A stretch of DNA of 64,000 nt from NCBI GenBank assembly GCA_002423395.1, contig DIVZ01000005.1, positions 630,428 through 694,427 on the forward strand. The letters run 5' to 3'. Shown one piece after another: positions 45,352 through 54,187 of this stretch (its first letter is position 1; the number at the start of each line of letters is the position of its first letter). The translations under genes and the position numbers were made by a program. The notes under the pieces were generated by a model. That model saw only the letters and a list, made by a program, of their open reading frames with translations, did not search any database and had not been told where the DNA came from. This DNA is from Eubacteriaceae bacterium UBA6119. Its GTDB lineage: Bacteria > Bacillota > Clostridia > Eubacteriales > UBA1433.

Positions 45352-45429
45352 ATGCGAAGATTAATCAAAATTTATAATATAAATTAAAATAATATTTAGT
45401 TAATGTTGATAAATACTTATATAAATATA

Positions 45430-45458
45430 TTGAAGTTATATATACAATATGCTAATAT
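45430..45458 (+). promoter_or_regulatory. Probable promoter of the enolase-superfamily gene
   Basis: TTGAAG (45430-45435), 17-bp spacer, TAATAT (45453-45458) with an extended -10 TGC. An ATATTG/CAATAT inverted repeat (45427-45432 and 45445-45450) overlaps it. Confidence 0.6.
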
Positions 45459-45467
45459 GACTACATA

Positions 45468-45483
45468 GCGAACAAGCGAACAA
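45468..45483 (+). repeat. Tandem octamer repeat, candidate operator
   Basis: GCGAACAA occurs twice back to back at the expected transcription start, between promoter and ribosome site. Possible binding site for the FadR-type regulator encoded downstream. Confidence 0.4.
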
Positions 45484-45512
45484 ATATATTGAAAATGAGG
45501 AGGAATAAAAAT

Positions 45513-46706
45513 ATGAAAATAACCAAAATTGATGTTTTTCAGGTAAACAGCCCCGATGATCCTATTTGGAAACCAGTGCTTTGCCGTATATATACAGATG
45601 AAGGCATATACGGAGACGGCGAAGCCGCAATGGCTTACGGAATAGCTTCATCAGGAGCTTTCGGTATGGTGCAGGACCTTGCCAATTATATAATGGGAAT
45701 GAACCCGCTTGAAAACGAAGTAATATGGCAGAAAATGTACCGATCCACTTTCTGGGGACAAAACGGAGGCGGAGTTTTCACGGCGGCTATGAGCGCTATC
45801 GATATCGCGCTTTGGGACATAAGAGGCAAATATTATAATACTCCAATATATATGCTGCTCGGCGGTAAATTACGAGACAATATACGCTGTTACGCATCTC
45901 AACTGCAATTCGGCTGGCAGGACAACATGGGCGCAATGTTTTCAATTGACGATTATATTTGGGCTGCAAAAGAAGCCGTTAAGCAGGGCTATGATTGCAT
46001 TAAGGTAGATTTTTTATGGTTTAAACCTGAGGGAGGAAAATACAGCGATGGTGAGCGCACTACTTTACTGCATCCCAAAACAATGGAAGTGGTGTTACAG
46101 CGCCTTAAAGCTATGCGTGAAGCTGTTGGTCCTTATGTTGACATTATTATGGAAAACCACTCGTTTACAGACGCGCAGTCAGCAGTTCAGCTTGCAAGAG
46201 CGGTAGAACCCTATAACATTTATTATTTTGAAGAGCCTAACACTCCGGACGCTCAGACCGCAAAATATATAAGCGAAAAGACAAATATTCCTATAGCGAA
46301 CGGAGAACGCATTTTTACACGATGGCAATACGCAAAATTTTTTCAGAACAATACAATGCAGGTAGCACAGCCTGATATCGGAACTTGCGGCGGAATTACG
46401 GAAGTTAAAAAAGTATGCGATCTCGCGTATATTTACGATGTTGCGGTTCAGGTGCACGCTTGCGGAAGTCCGTTATCCACGGCGGCGGCATTGCATGTTG
46501 AAGCGGCGATACCGAATTTCATAATACATGAACATCATATAGTAAACTTAACACCTGCTAATAAGAGACTCTGCAAATACGATTATCAGCCGGAAAACGG
46601 AAAATACAAAATACCGGAAAAACCTGGTCTTGGAAATGAGTTATCGGATTATGTACTAAATGAATGTACTAAAGTGACTATAGAAAGCAATAAGTTCGCA
46701 TGGTGA
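45513..46706 (+). CDS. Mandelate racemase/muconate lactonizing (enolase superfamily) dehydratase
   Basis: A 397-residue enolase-superfamily enzyme. Capping domain to about residue 115, then a TIM barrel. Candidate catalytic and metal residues: KVDF (second strand), DIIMENH, YFEEPNTP, ANGERIFTRW and the HACGSP segment with the conserved His. The set E..E..E with GERIFTR and a His-containing last motif resembles galactonate/gluconate-type sugar-acid dehydratases, so dehydration of a hexonate or related acid is my guess. GAGGAGG (45497-45503) fixes ATG 45513 as start rather than TTG 45489. The FadR regulator follows; no transporter or aldolase lies beside it. Confidence 0.85.
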   Translation: MKITKIDVFQVNSPDDPIWKPVLCRIYTDEGIYGDGEAAMAYGIASSGAFGMVQDLANYIMGMNPLENEVIWQKMYRSTFWGQNGGGVFTAAMSAIDIALWDIRGKYYNTPIYMLLGGKLRDNIRCYASQLQFGWQDNMGAMFSIDDYIWAAKEAVKQGYDCIKVDFLWFKPEGGKYSDGERTTLLHPKTMEVVLQRLKAMREAVGPYVDIIMENHSFTDAQSAVQLARAVEPYNIYYFEEPNTPDAQTAKYISEKTNIPIANGERIFTRWQYAKFFQNNTMQVAQPDIGTCGGITEVKKVCDLAYIYDVAVQVHACGSPLSTAAALHVEAAIPNFIIHEHHIVNLTPANKRLCKYDYQPENGKYKIPEKPGLGNELSDYVLNECTKVTIESNKFAW

Positions 46707-46773
46707 TATAGTTTTATCAAATAAAATTATAATGGTTTAAAAGTCATAAAATAAAGTAAATTCAATTATTAAT

Positions 46774-46811
46774 AAAGGCTCAAAGTTTTTTCTGCTTTGA
46801 TTCTTTTATTT
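46774..46811 (+). terminator. Imperfect intrinsic terminator
   Basis: TCAAAG/CTTTGA stem extended by AAAG/CTTT across a small mismatch, nine-base loop, then a T-rich tail. Confidence 0.55.
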
Positions 46812-46824
46812 TTACAATTTGTAA

Positions 46825-46853
46825 TTGATTATTTACAGCATTTAAAATATAAT
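46825..46853 (+). promoter_or_regulatory. Probable promoter of the FadR-type regulator
   Basis: TTGATT (46825-46830), 17-bp spacer, TATAAT (46848-46853). A palindrome TTACAA-T-TTGTAA (46812-46824) lies immediately upstream of the -35 and could be an operator. Confidence 0.6.
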
Positions 46854-46886
46854 TTAGCAAGCTTAGTTTGAAAGGCAGATTTTGCA

Positions 46887-47627
46887 ATGGCAGAAAAAAA
46901 CAAGATGAAAATAGAGAAAATATCTGTTGTCGACCAAGTGGTTGATAAAATTAAACAGACAATAATAAGCGATAAATACAAAGTTGGGGACAAACTTCCT
47001 TCCGAGACGGAAATGGCGCAATTATACGGCGTTAATCGTCTTAGTGTGAGAATGGCCTTTCAGAAGCTGAGCACACTTGGCGTCATTGAGACAAAAGTGG
47101 GAGACGGTTCGTATGTAAGAGATTTTTCAATGTATCCTATAATCAATGAGATTGTCGATTTTTACAACGGTCAGGAAAGATTAGAAGAAATTCAGCAGAT
47201 GCGCAGGCTATTGGAACATGAATGCGTGGCGAGGGCAATGAAACTTGCTACTGACGAAGAAAAATGCGAATTAAAACGATGTCTTGACAGATATCATAAA
47301 ATCCGTGATTTAATGCTTGATAGTGAGAGTGAATTGTTTTTTGAACAGACAATCGACGCGGATTTGGAATTTCATTCTCAGATAGTTCGAATGTCTCATA
47401 ATCGTTTATATGAAGAGATATATTATATGGTGCAAAAGCTTATACGCTCGCATATTTCGATACTAATGAAAAAAAGGCGTATATGGATGAAACAGCTTGG
47501 AAATGAACTGCGTGACGGGCATGATTATATATATGAGGAAATCTGCAAAGGCAATATTTCCGCAGCTCAAAGGCTCATAGATGAAATGGTTGACATAATA
47601 CCGCCCCAAGATCAGCCCGAACAATAA
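46887..47627 (+). CDS. FadR/GntR-family transcriptional regulator (FCD domain)
   Basis: A 246-residue regulator. The GntR winged helix is at about residues 13-80 (signature KLPSETEMAQLYGVNRLSVR, then ETKVGDGSYV). The helical FCD ligand domain follows, with likely metal ligands in DADLEFHSQIV and a later GHDYIYEEI. FCD members usually sense small carboxylates or sugar acids. Its place directly after the dehydratase suggests that it controls that gene and senses a related acid. It ends in a bidirectional terminator facing wecB. Confidence 0.9.
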   Translation: MAEKNKMKIEKISVVDQVVDKIKQTIISDKYKVGDKLPSETEMAQLYGVNRLSVRMAFQKLSTLGVIETKVGDGSYVRDFSMYPIINEIVDFYNGQERLEEIQQMRRLLEHECVARAMKLATDEEKCELKRCLDRYHKIRDLMLDSESELFFEQTIDADLEFHSQIVRMSHNRLYEEIYYMVQKLIRSHISILMKKRRIWMKQLGNELRDGHDYIYEEICKGNISAAQRLIDEMVDIIPPQDQPEQ

Positions 47628-47644
47628 ATATAATTTTATTTAAT

Positions 47645-47675
47645 AAAAAATACCTTTTAATTTAAAAGGTATTTT
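47645..47675. terminator. Bidirectional intrinsic terminator
   Basis: Fourteen-bp stem AAAAATACCTTTTA/TAAAAGGTATTTTT with ATT loop, between convergent regulator (+) and wecB (-). Confidence 0.85.
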
Positions 47676-47682
47676 TGTTATA

Positions 47683-48780
47683 TTATATATTTTCACATAT
47701 AATATCGGCTATTCTTTTGGAAGCGTACCCGTCGCCGTATGGGTTAGAAGCGTGGCTCATTTTCAGATATTCTTCATTCTCATTTAAAAGCAGTTTAAAA
47801 TTATTATAAATTTCCTCTTCATGCGTCCCTACAACTTTTAACGTGCCCGCGCCTACTCCTTCAGGTCTTTCCGTTGTATCTCTAAGCACAAGCACCGGTT
47901 TTCCGAGCGATGGCGCTTCTTCCTGTATGCCTCCGCTGTCCGTTAAAATCAGATAAGCCCTAGACATAAAATTATGAAAATCCAAAACGTCCAATGGCTC
48001 TATAATTTTAATTCTTTCACAGTCACCGAATATATTGTCGGCTGACTCTCTGATAAGCGGATTCAGATGAACGGGGTAGACGACTTTTATATCGGGCGTT
48101 TCAATTAATACTCTTTTAATAGCCCTGAATATTCGTTCTAAAGGTTCCCCGATATTTTCTCTTCTGTGGGCCGTCATTAAAACCAATCTGCTATTCTGAG
48201 CCCAAGAAAGAACAGGATGAGAATAATCGGCTTTAACGGTTGTTTTCAAAGCGTCAATAGCAGTATTCCCGGTTATATATATTGATTCTGAGTTTTTTCC
48301 TTCGTTTAAAAGATTTTGTTTTGCTTGCTTTGTTGGAGCGAAATGATATTTTGCGATAAGTCCTACAGCCTGACGGTTAAATTCTTCAGGGAAGGGAGAG
48401 TATATGTTGTTCGTCCTTAATCCCGCTTCAACGTGTCCGACCGGAATTTTTAAATAAAAGCACGTTAATGCAGTAACAAATGTAGTTGTAGTATCTCCGT
48501 GTACCAAAACTAAATCGGGTTTTTCTTTTTCCAATATTTCTTTTATACCAATTAGTATATTATCTGTGATATCAAAAAGAGTTTGTTTATTTTTCATTAT
48601 GCAAAGGTCATAATCAGGCACTACATTAAAGCAATCAAGCACTTGCGCTAGCATTTGACGATGCTGTCCTGTTACGCATACTTTTATTTCAAGCTGAGGT
48701 CTTTCTTTAAGCTCTTCTATTAACGGGCACATTTTAATTGCCTCAGGTCTTGTTCCGAAAACTATCATTATTTTATACAT
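47683..48780 (-). CDS. wecB: UDP-N-acetylglucosamine 2-epimerase (non-hydrolysing)
   Basis: A 365-residue GT-B-fold enzyme that converts UDP-GlcNAc to UDP-ManNAc. Signatures: FGTRPEAIKMCPLI (8-21), VHGDTTTTF near residue 93, HVEAGLRT near 113, TAHRREN near 203 and DSGGIQEEAPSLGKP near 281. Product ManNAc feeds teichoic-acid linkage units and other wall polymers. It is alone on the minus strand, opposite two membrane glycosyltransferases that could use the same pool. The leader has an inverted repeat TAAACGG/CCGTTTA near 48793-48813. Confidence 0.95.
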   Translation of the reverse strand: MYKIMIVFGTRPEAIKMCPLIEELKERPQLEIKVCVTGQHRQMLAQVLDCFNVVPDYDLCIMKNKQTLFDITDNILIGIKEILEKEKPDLVLVHGDTTTTFVTALTCFYLKIPVGHVEAGLRTNNIYSPFPEEFNRQAVGLIAKYHFAPTKQAKQNLLNEGKNSESIYITGNTAIDALKTTVKADYSHPVLSWAQNSRLVLMTAHRRENIGEPLERIFRAIKRVLIETPDIKVVYPVHLNPLIRESADNIFGDCERIKIIEPLDVLDFHNFMSRAYLILTDSGGIQEEAPSLGKPVLVLRDTTERPEGVGAGTLKVVGTHEEEIYNNFKLLLNENEEYLKMSHASNPYGDGYASKRIADIICENI

Positions 48781-49325
48781 ACTAAACCTTTGTAAACGGC
48801 ATTTAACCGTTTAAATTCTTTCCCATTTATTAGGCTGTATTATTAATTTAGATATATATTTAAATTTTATATTTATTACATATTTTATTATATTTTAAAT
48901 TAAATTTCGATTTTTATTTACATTTTTATTAAAACCTATAATATACTATAATAATATATATTATGTGTCAATAATTATATTAATTTGTCGACATAATTTA
49001 TATATGGGCATATACTTTTAACAAAAATAATAAATATTGCAAAATAATAACAAATAATATATACTATAAATTTAGAAATTAGTTTGTTAAAATTAAGTAA
49101 AATTTAATTATTTAAGAGGGGACTTTGGTGTAAAATCAAATACTGGAAAAAAATAATAAAGACAAAATAGATGTTCAATTAACGTGTAATATATCAGCCG
49201 AAACTGATGTCTAATAAGTAAAAATATAAAAAATATGATTTTTTTAATGCCGATTTACAAATCGGCGAATAATATTTTAAAGTTTACTACAAAAAATAAA
49301 TTTGTAGCCGATTGGGGAAATTTAA
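48781..49325. other. Long AT-rich divergent region between wecB and a glycosyltransferase
   Basis: 545 bp without a convincing gene. On the + strand TCGACA (48988-48993), 17-bp spacer and TATACT (49011-49016) form a possible promoter, which would give a leader of about 300 nt for the gene at 49326. That leader holds a small hairpin ATCAG/CTGAT (loop CCGAAA, around 49188-49207) and a GC-rich palindrome GCCGATTTACAAATCGGC (49249-49266), with a third GCCGATT near 49308. No known riboswitch class is recognised. Confidence 0.5.
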
Positions 49326-50738
49326 ATGGAAGATTTTATACTAAGTTTTACTGCAGTATTTCAAATTACGGTATTTGTAATTACTTTATATTTTTTAATT
49401 CTTGCTTTTTTCGGACTTTATAAAAAAAAGCACAAAAAAATTTTTAAACCCGAAAAAACATTTGCGCTTCTTGTAGCAGCTCATAATGAAGAGGCCGTAA
49501 TAGCAAACATTATTGAAAGCTTAAAGATGCTTGATTATCCGAAAGAATTATACGATATTTTTATAATAGCCGATAACTGCAACGATGATACGGCTAAAAT
49601 ATCGAAAGGATTTAATGTCAATGTTTTGGAGCGTAATGACAGATGGAAAGTCGGTAAAGGTTATGCGCTTGAGTGGGCGTTTGAAAAAATATTCAATATG
49701 GAAAAGAAATATGACGCTGTTGCCGTATTTGACGCTGATAATATAATTTCGAAAAATTTCTTAACTGAAATGAATAATAAGATGATGGAAGGATACAAAG
49801 TAGTACAGGGCTATTTGGACAGCAAAAATCCTCACGATACATGGATTACAGAATCATACTCTATATCGTTTTGGACTGCAAACAGAATATTTCAGCTTGC
49901 AAGAAACAATATTGGACTTTCCAATCAGCTGGGCGGAACCGGGTTCATTATCGAGACAAGCCTGCTAAAACAATTAGGGTGGGGCGCAACATGTCTTACC
50001 GAAGATCTGGAATTTACATGCAAGCTTGTTCTTAACGGCTATAAAGTAGGCTGGGCGCACGACGCGGTGGTATATGATGAAAAACCGCTTACGCTAAAAC
50101 AGTCATGGAACCAGAGGAAAAGATGGATGCAGGGATTTTCGGACGTTGCTTCGAGATATTTTTTCCCGCTTATGAAAAAAGCGTTTACCAAATTTGATTT
50201 TATATCATTTGACTGTGCGCTATATTCAATACAGCCGTTTATTACACTGCTGCTGGGATTATCCCTTCTATTGACGGTTATTCAAAACAATAACGAGCAC
50301 GGCTTGAATATTTATGTTATAAACAATTTACTGCCCGGATACATATGGAAAATTTTCAGTATTTTCCAATTCTTATTTACACCGTTTATTATGATTTTAG
50401 AGAAAAAAATCAGAAAATCGTTATTTGCATTTTTAAGTCTGTATTCACTTAATATAATATTTTCCAGTTATATAATAGGCACTCGTCCGCCGTTCTTTCT
50501 TACGGCAATTGAAAATATTGTTTATATTTCAATATGTATATTGCTGACTTTAATAATACTGGGCAAAAAACCAGCGAAAATGTTTGTATGGTATATGTTA
50601 TATAGTTTATACATTCTTACGTGGATTCCAATAACTATACAGGGAATTATACACAAAAACAAAAAAGTATGGAGCCATACAAAGCATACAAGAGCAATAA
50701 GTATACACGAAGTTACAGAATACGAGAAAAACGCTTAG
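49326..50738 (+). CDS. Processive family-2 glycosyltransferase, membrane-bound
   Basis: A 470-residue protein with an N-terminal helix, a cytosolic GT2 domain and about five C-terminal helices, the layout of cellulose/hyaluronan/poly-GlcNAc synthases. GT2 motifs: VAAHNEE near residue 49, DADN (DxD) near 138, TED near 225 and QRKRW (QxxRW) near 262. It should polymerise or transfer a nucleotide sugar and move it across the membrane. The substrate is not clear; nearby wecB makes UDP-ManNAc. It is preceded by a long leader and followed by its own terminator. Confidence 0.88.
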   Translation: MEDFILSFTAVFQITVFVITLYFLILAFFGLYKKKHKKIFKPEKTFALLVAAHNEEAVIANIIESLKMLDYPKELYDIFIIADNCNDDTAKISKGFNVNVLERNDRWKVGKGYALEWAFEKIFNMEKKYDAVAVFDADNIISKNFLTEMNNKMMEGYKVVQGYLDSKNPHDTWITESYSISFWTANRIFQLARNNIGLSNQLGGTGFIIETSLLKQLGWGATCLTEDLEFTCKLVLNGYKVGWAHDAVVYDEKPLTLKQSWNQRKRWMQGFSDVASRYFFPLMKKAFTKFDFISFDCALYSIQPFITLLLGLSLLLTVIQNNNEHGLNIYVINNLLPGYIWKIFSIFQFLFTPFIMILEKKIRKSLFAFLSLYSLNIIFSSYIIGTRPPFFLTAIENIVYISICILLTLIILGKKPAKMFVWYMLYSLYILTWIPITIQGIIHKNKKVWSHTKHTRAISIHEVTEYEKNA

Positions 50739-50762
50739 CGGTTTATAAAATTTGTAAATTTT

Positions 50763-50791
50763 AAAATTGTAGCATTTAGCTGCAATTTTTT
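50763..50791 (+). terminator. Intrinsic terminator
   Basis: Eleven-bp stem AAAATTGTAGC/GCTGCAATTTT with one T-G pair, loop ATTTA, T-run. The following 240 bp to the next gene shows no clear promoter by eye. Confidence 0.8.
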
Positions 50792-51034
50792 ATGTTTATA
50801 CTAAAAATACGGATATTTATGGTAATATGGAAGATAATTTGATGTATAATGCAGTAATTTATTTCGTTGTTATTTATAAGTATATTAAGTCAAAGGTTTA
50901 AGAAATTTGTAAGAATTAAGAATAATAAATTGTAAGTTTTATATTGTAACTTAAGTATTAGCAGGAAAGTATTTAGACTATATTTAAAAAAAGATTATCG
51001 CCAAAGAGTGTCAGAGAGAGTATAGAGCTGATAT

Positions 51035-52366
51035 ATGAAACAGAACAGATTAAAAGCAATTATAAAAGAACATTATCCCGCGCTTTCAGTAATGCTGTTA
51101 ATATTAATTTTCAGCATTATTGCAATGAAAAAACTAGGGGTGCAATATACGCTTTACAGCGATGATTTTTCTTATGTGCTTGCTGGTATAGAATTTGCGA
51201 ACAGCGAAACAGTTACAATGAACAATTCCATAAGCGCTCTTGTTATGCCCGGAATGCCTTTTTTTATAGGTTTGTTCTCTTTAGCGTTTGGAGAGGGAAT
51301 AGAGCTTTGGATTGCGCTTAAGATTGCATGGATTATAATGGGCGCAATGACATCATGGTTTGTATATAAATCGGTGCGCATTTTTGCTCCGCGCTGGTGC
51401 GCAGCCGCTGCTATGTGCCTTTTAATGTCTCCTGATTTTATATGGGGCAATAATCTGATACTTACAGAAACACCTTTTATGCTAATGCTTTCAATTATGA
51501 TTTACGAGACATTTATGATGGCGAAAGATAAAAAATGGAAACATTTTATATGGGGAACGGCGGCGTTTTTCTGTGCGCTGATGCTTAAGGCGAATATTGG
51601 ACTATATCCGCTGTTTGCTCTTTTTTATCTGATAATAAAAAAATATCCTATAAAAAAACTTTTACTTCAGTCTCTTGTTTTACTAATGGTGCTTTGCTCA
51701 TTTATTGTACCTTGGAGTATAAGAAATAATAAGATATACGATGCGTTTATACCGCTTACTTTCGGATCGGGAAACCCCGAACTTTTGGGAACATATCAGG
51801 GATATGGTTATCCTGATGATAATTTAGATTACGAAACATACGTTAACAAGCCGATGCAGGAAGTTTTAAAAAAATATGAAAAAGCTGACGGCGCAATTGA
51901 GCCGCAAGTAAAATGGTACACCGATCAGATAAGGGACAGCCTAAAAGCAGAATACAGAAAATCGGTATGGTGGAATACAAATCCTAAATCAATGTTAATA
52001 TCATATTTAATCATAAAACCGAGGAACATGATATTTAACAATGTGTTCTGCTGGAAAGAACTGTTTTTTAACGCAAATCAATTTACTTTTAAGATCAGAT
52101 ATATCGAACTATCCGTAATATTTTTAGGTATATTGATAGCATTGGCAAATAGAAAGTTCAGAAAAGAATATTTGTTTCTTATTATATTATATATAGTAAA
52201 CATATACCTTTACGCATCGACATATTCATTTGACCGTTACGCTCAGCCGTTTTTGATAATACGTTTTATTATGTTCGGCATTTCGCTTTATGGAATAAAA
52301 ATGCTGCTTTTGCAGACGGGGAAGGAATACGTAAAAACAGACGGGCTTTCACATAAGAAAAATTAA
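51035..52366 (+). CDS. GT-C-fold membrane glycosyltransferase (family 39-like)
   Basis: A 443-residue polytopic protein with about 9-11 helices. The first outside loop has LYSDDFSYV, the acidic pair typical of GT39/ArnT-like enzymes that use a lipid-phosphate sugar donor. LILTETPFM and a central extracytoplasmic loop (about residues 245-320) follow. It would transfer a sugar from a polyprenyl carrier to an exported polymer or protein. The acceptor is unknown. It lies on the same strand as the GT2 gene but behind a terminator, so it is separately expressed. Confidence 0.8.
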   Translation: MKQNRLKAIIKEHYPALSVMLLILIFSIIAMKKLGVQYTLYSDDFSYVLAGIEFANSETVTMNNSISALVMPGMPFFIGLFSLAFGEGIELWIALKIAWIIMGAMTSWFVYKSVRIFAPRWCAAAAMCLLMSPDFIWGNNLILTETPFMLMLSIMIYETFMMAKDKKWKHFIWGTAAFFCALMLKANIGLYPLFALFYLIIKKYPIKKLLLQSLVLLMVLCSFIVPWSIRNNKIYDAFIPLTFGSGNPELLGTYQGYGYPDDNLDYETYVNKPMQEVLKKYEKADGAIEPQVKWYTDQIRDSLKAEYRKSVWWNTNPKSMLISYLIIKPRNMIFNNVFCWKELFFNANQFTFKIRYIELSVIFLGILIALANRKFRKEYLFLIILYIVNIYLYASTYSFDRYAQPFLIIRFIMFGISLYGIKMLLLQTGKEYVKTDGLSHKKN

Positions 52367-52455
52367 CAATATGATTATCTTGAGCTAAAAATAATAATTC
52401 CATTAAACATAAAATTAACCATTGGAGTAATCATGATAAATAAAAAATAACTGTT

Positions 52456-52484
52456 AAAAGTCCGGTATCCTCCGGACTTTGTTT
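52456..52484 (+). terminator. Intrinsic terminator
   Basis: Nine-bp stem AAAGTCCGG/CCGGACTTT, loop TATCCT, T-rich tail. Confidence 0.85.
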
Positions 52485-52594
52485 ATTTGCTGACTTTTTA
52501 CTATAAGTTTTTATCCTGCGACAAAATATTGAAAGACAAATTATGCAGAGTTATTATTGACATTGTATTATGTTGTTGAACAATAAAAACATTA

Positions 52595-52625
52595 AGTTGA
52601 CGGAGTCAACTAATATTTGTATAAT
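52595..52625 (+). promoter_or_regulatory. Promoter with palindromic operator (MarR-type)
   Basis: TTGACG (52597-52602), 17-bp spacer, TATAAT (52620-52625). The palindrome AGTTGAC-GGA-GTCAACT (52595-52611) covers the whole -35 element, a position suited to repression by the MarR-domain protein encoded 40 bp downstream. Confidence 0.75.
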
Positions 52626-52665
52626 ATAAACATAAACAAAAAAATAATTACTTAGAGGTTTTATC

Positions 52666-53580
52666 GTGGATAAGCGTACTGATGCAATATTTGAAATAAG
52701 ACAGTTTAACCGTTTTTATACCAATATTCTAGGACTGGTAGATGAACATATTTTAAATATGGGTTATTCTTTAACTGAGGCAAGGATTTTATTTGAGCTT
52801 AACGAGATGGGGTTATGCAAAGCTAGTAAAATATCATCAAAGCTAAATGTCGATAAAAGCTATTTAAGCAGGATACTTAAAAAATTCGAAAAAAGCGGTC
52901 TAATATATAAAGAGATTTCAAGCGGTGACGGGCGCGAGCAGTTAATAAAATTATCCCCAAGCGGAAAAGAATGCATAAGTGCTTTAATAGAGAAATCAAA
53001 TTCTCAGATTTGCAAACTGCTTTCATCCTTAGATGATAAAAAATGCGCGGAGATTATTGAGGCGATGGATACAATAAAAAAACATTTGACAAAAGCGGCA
53101 GATATAATTATAAGGCCTTTTAATAATGAAGATATTGAATTTGTAATAAGACGTCATATAGAAATGTATAGTGAAGAATACGGTTTAACTTCCGATATAT
53201 GGAAAAATTATGTAAGTGAAGGAGTGCATCAGTTTGCGGATAATTTTGACTCGGACAAAGACTGCATGTACATAGTTGATTATAAAGGCGAGCCTTCGGG
53301 TTGCATTGCCATTGCACACGCAAGCATGCAAACAGCTCAGCTTAGATTCTTTCTAATAGATTCTAGTTTACGCGGTCTTGGGCTGGGGCGCAGGCTCATG
53401 GACGAGGCAATAAGTTTTTGCAGAGATAAAAAATATATGCAAATATTTTTATGGACGTTTTCAACGCTTGAAGCGGCAAGATACTTATATAAAGAATATG
53501 GATTTAACATATCAGAAGTCTGCGAGAACAGCGAATGGGGCAGGCCTATTTTAGAAGAAAAATGGAAAATGCATATATAA
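52666..53580 (+). CDS. MarR-family regulator fused to GNAT acetyltransferase
   Basis: A 304-residue two-domain protein. Residues 1-145: MarR winged helix with CKASKISSKLNVDKSYLSRI and the wing SGDGREQLIKL. Residues 150-304: a GNAT domain, with acetyl-CoA loop RGLGLGRRLMDEA (Q/RxxGxG/A) and the C-terminal AARYLYKEYGF helix. Such fusions are known; they may read the substrate through the acetyltransferase part. Start GTG 52666 with AGAGGT upstream. A palindrome on the -35 suggests autoregulation. No other gene in the unit, so its other targets are elsewhere. Confidence 0.92.
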   Translation: MDKRTDAIFEIRQFNRFYTNILGLVDEHILNMGYSLTEARILFELNEMGLCKASKISSKLNVDKSYLSRILKKFEKSGLIYKEISSGDGREQLIKLSPSGKECISALIEKSNSQICKLLSSLDDKKCAEIIEAMDTIKKHLTKAADIIIRPFNNEDIEFVIRRHIEMYSEEYGLTSDIWKNYVSEGVHQFADNFDSDKDCMYIVDYKGEPSGCIAIAHASMQTAQLRFFLIDSSLRGLGLGRRLMDEAISFCRDKKYMQIFLWTFSTLEAARYLYKEYGFNISEVCENSEWGRPILEEKWKMHI

Positions 53581-53583
53581 GAA

Positions 53584-53609
53584 AAAATCCGGTATAATTA
53601 CCGGATTTT
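53584..53609. terminator. Bidirectional intrinsic terminator
   Basis: Eleven-bp stem AAAATCCGGTA/TACCGGATTTT, TAAT loop, between convergent genes. The stop codon of the minus-strand gene (53608-53610) overlaps its edge. Confidence 0.88.
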
Positions 53610-54186
53610 ATTGTTTTGCAGATTTCTTTTTCTCAAGTTTTTTAAATCCTATAATAACAAGAGCAATGCATATTGCAAGACCTATCACTGCCGGAGCTAT
53701 TACTGATGTTCCCGCACTGTTTCCAAACGCAACGCTCCAAACCATTTTTGCAACAGCAATGAAAACAAGTACGGATATGCCTATCCAAAGACTGCGTTTC
53801 CAAAAAGCAAGAGCCAAAGCCGATAAAGACAGGGGAACCAGCAATGTAATTAAAATTTTATAAGCATTCCAACTGCCTGTTAAGTATTCTTTTTCCATAG
53901 CCAAAAAAGACTGAACTTGGCTGCTTGCCTGGGCAGGCGCCTGAAACCAAAACATGCTTGTCAAAAGCAAAAAAACAGTACCGAAAATTCCGCCCAAACT
54001 CCGTTTGTATGCAAAATAGCAAAATGGTATTAAGAATACTGGTCTTATGTACCAACTTAAAACATTATGATGACGCGAAAATGCCCAATCAAAAAAGCTC
54101 CTATTAATCGCTGCGAAAGCGATAAATGATATTGATAAAATTATAAACACGATGGCTAAAATTTTATCAGTTTTTTTATTTTTCAT
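53608..54186 (-). CDS. Hypothetical membrane protein in TetR operon
   Basis: A 192-residue protein with five or six hydrophobic helices (first at about residues 10-28, last at about 160-180) and a lysine-rich C-terminus. I recognise no named family. It begins 2 bp after the TetR gene stop with GGAGGAAT overlapping that end, so the two are cotranscribed and the membrane protein is the likely target of TetR control. Its substrate or stress is unknown. Confidence 0.75.
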   Translation of the reverse strand: MKNKKTDKILAIVFIILSISFIAFAAINRSFFDWAFSRHHNVLSWYIRPVFLIPFCYFAYKRSLGGIFGTVFLLLTSMFWFQAPAQASSQVQSFLAMEKEYLTGSWNAYKILITLLVPLSLSALALAFWKRSLWIGISVLVFIAVAKMVWSVAFGNSAGTSVIAPAVIGLAICIALVIIGFKKLEKKKSAKQ

Positions 54187-54187
54187 T

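Noticed and set aside
49188..49215. Hammerhead-like CTGATG and GAAA pieces
   Set aside because: The order and the bases after CTGATG do not match the conserved ribozyme core.
49249..49266. GC palindrome as a terminator
   Set aside because: No T-run follows on either strand; kept only as a structured leader element.
48988..49325. c-di-GMP riboswitch before the glycosyltransferase
   Set aside because: Neither the GEMM-I nor GEMM-II conserved strings can be found by eye.
49235..49423. 62-codon frame before the GT2 gene
   Set aside because: It overlaps the palindrome and the GT2 start in another frame, has no ribosome site and no recognisable protein.
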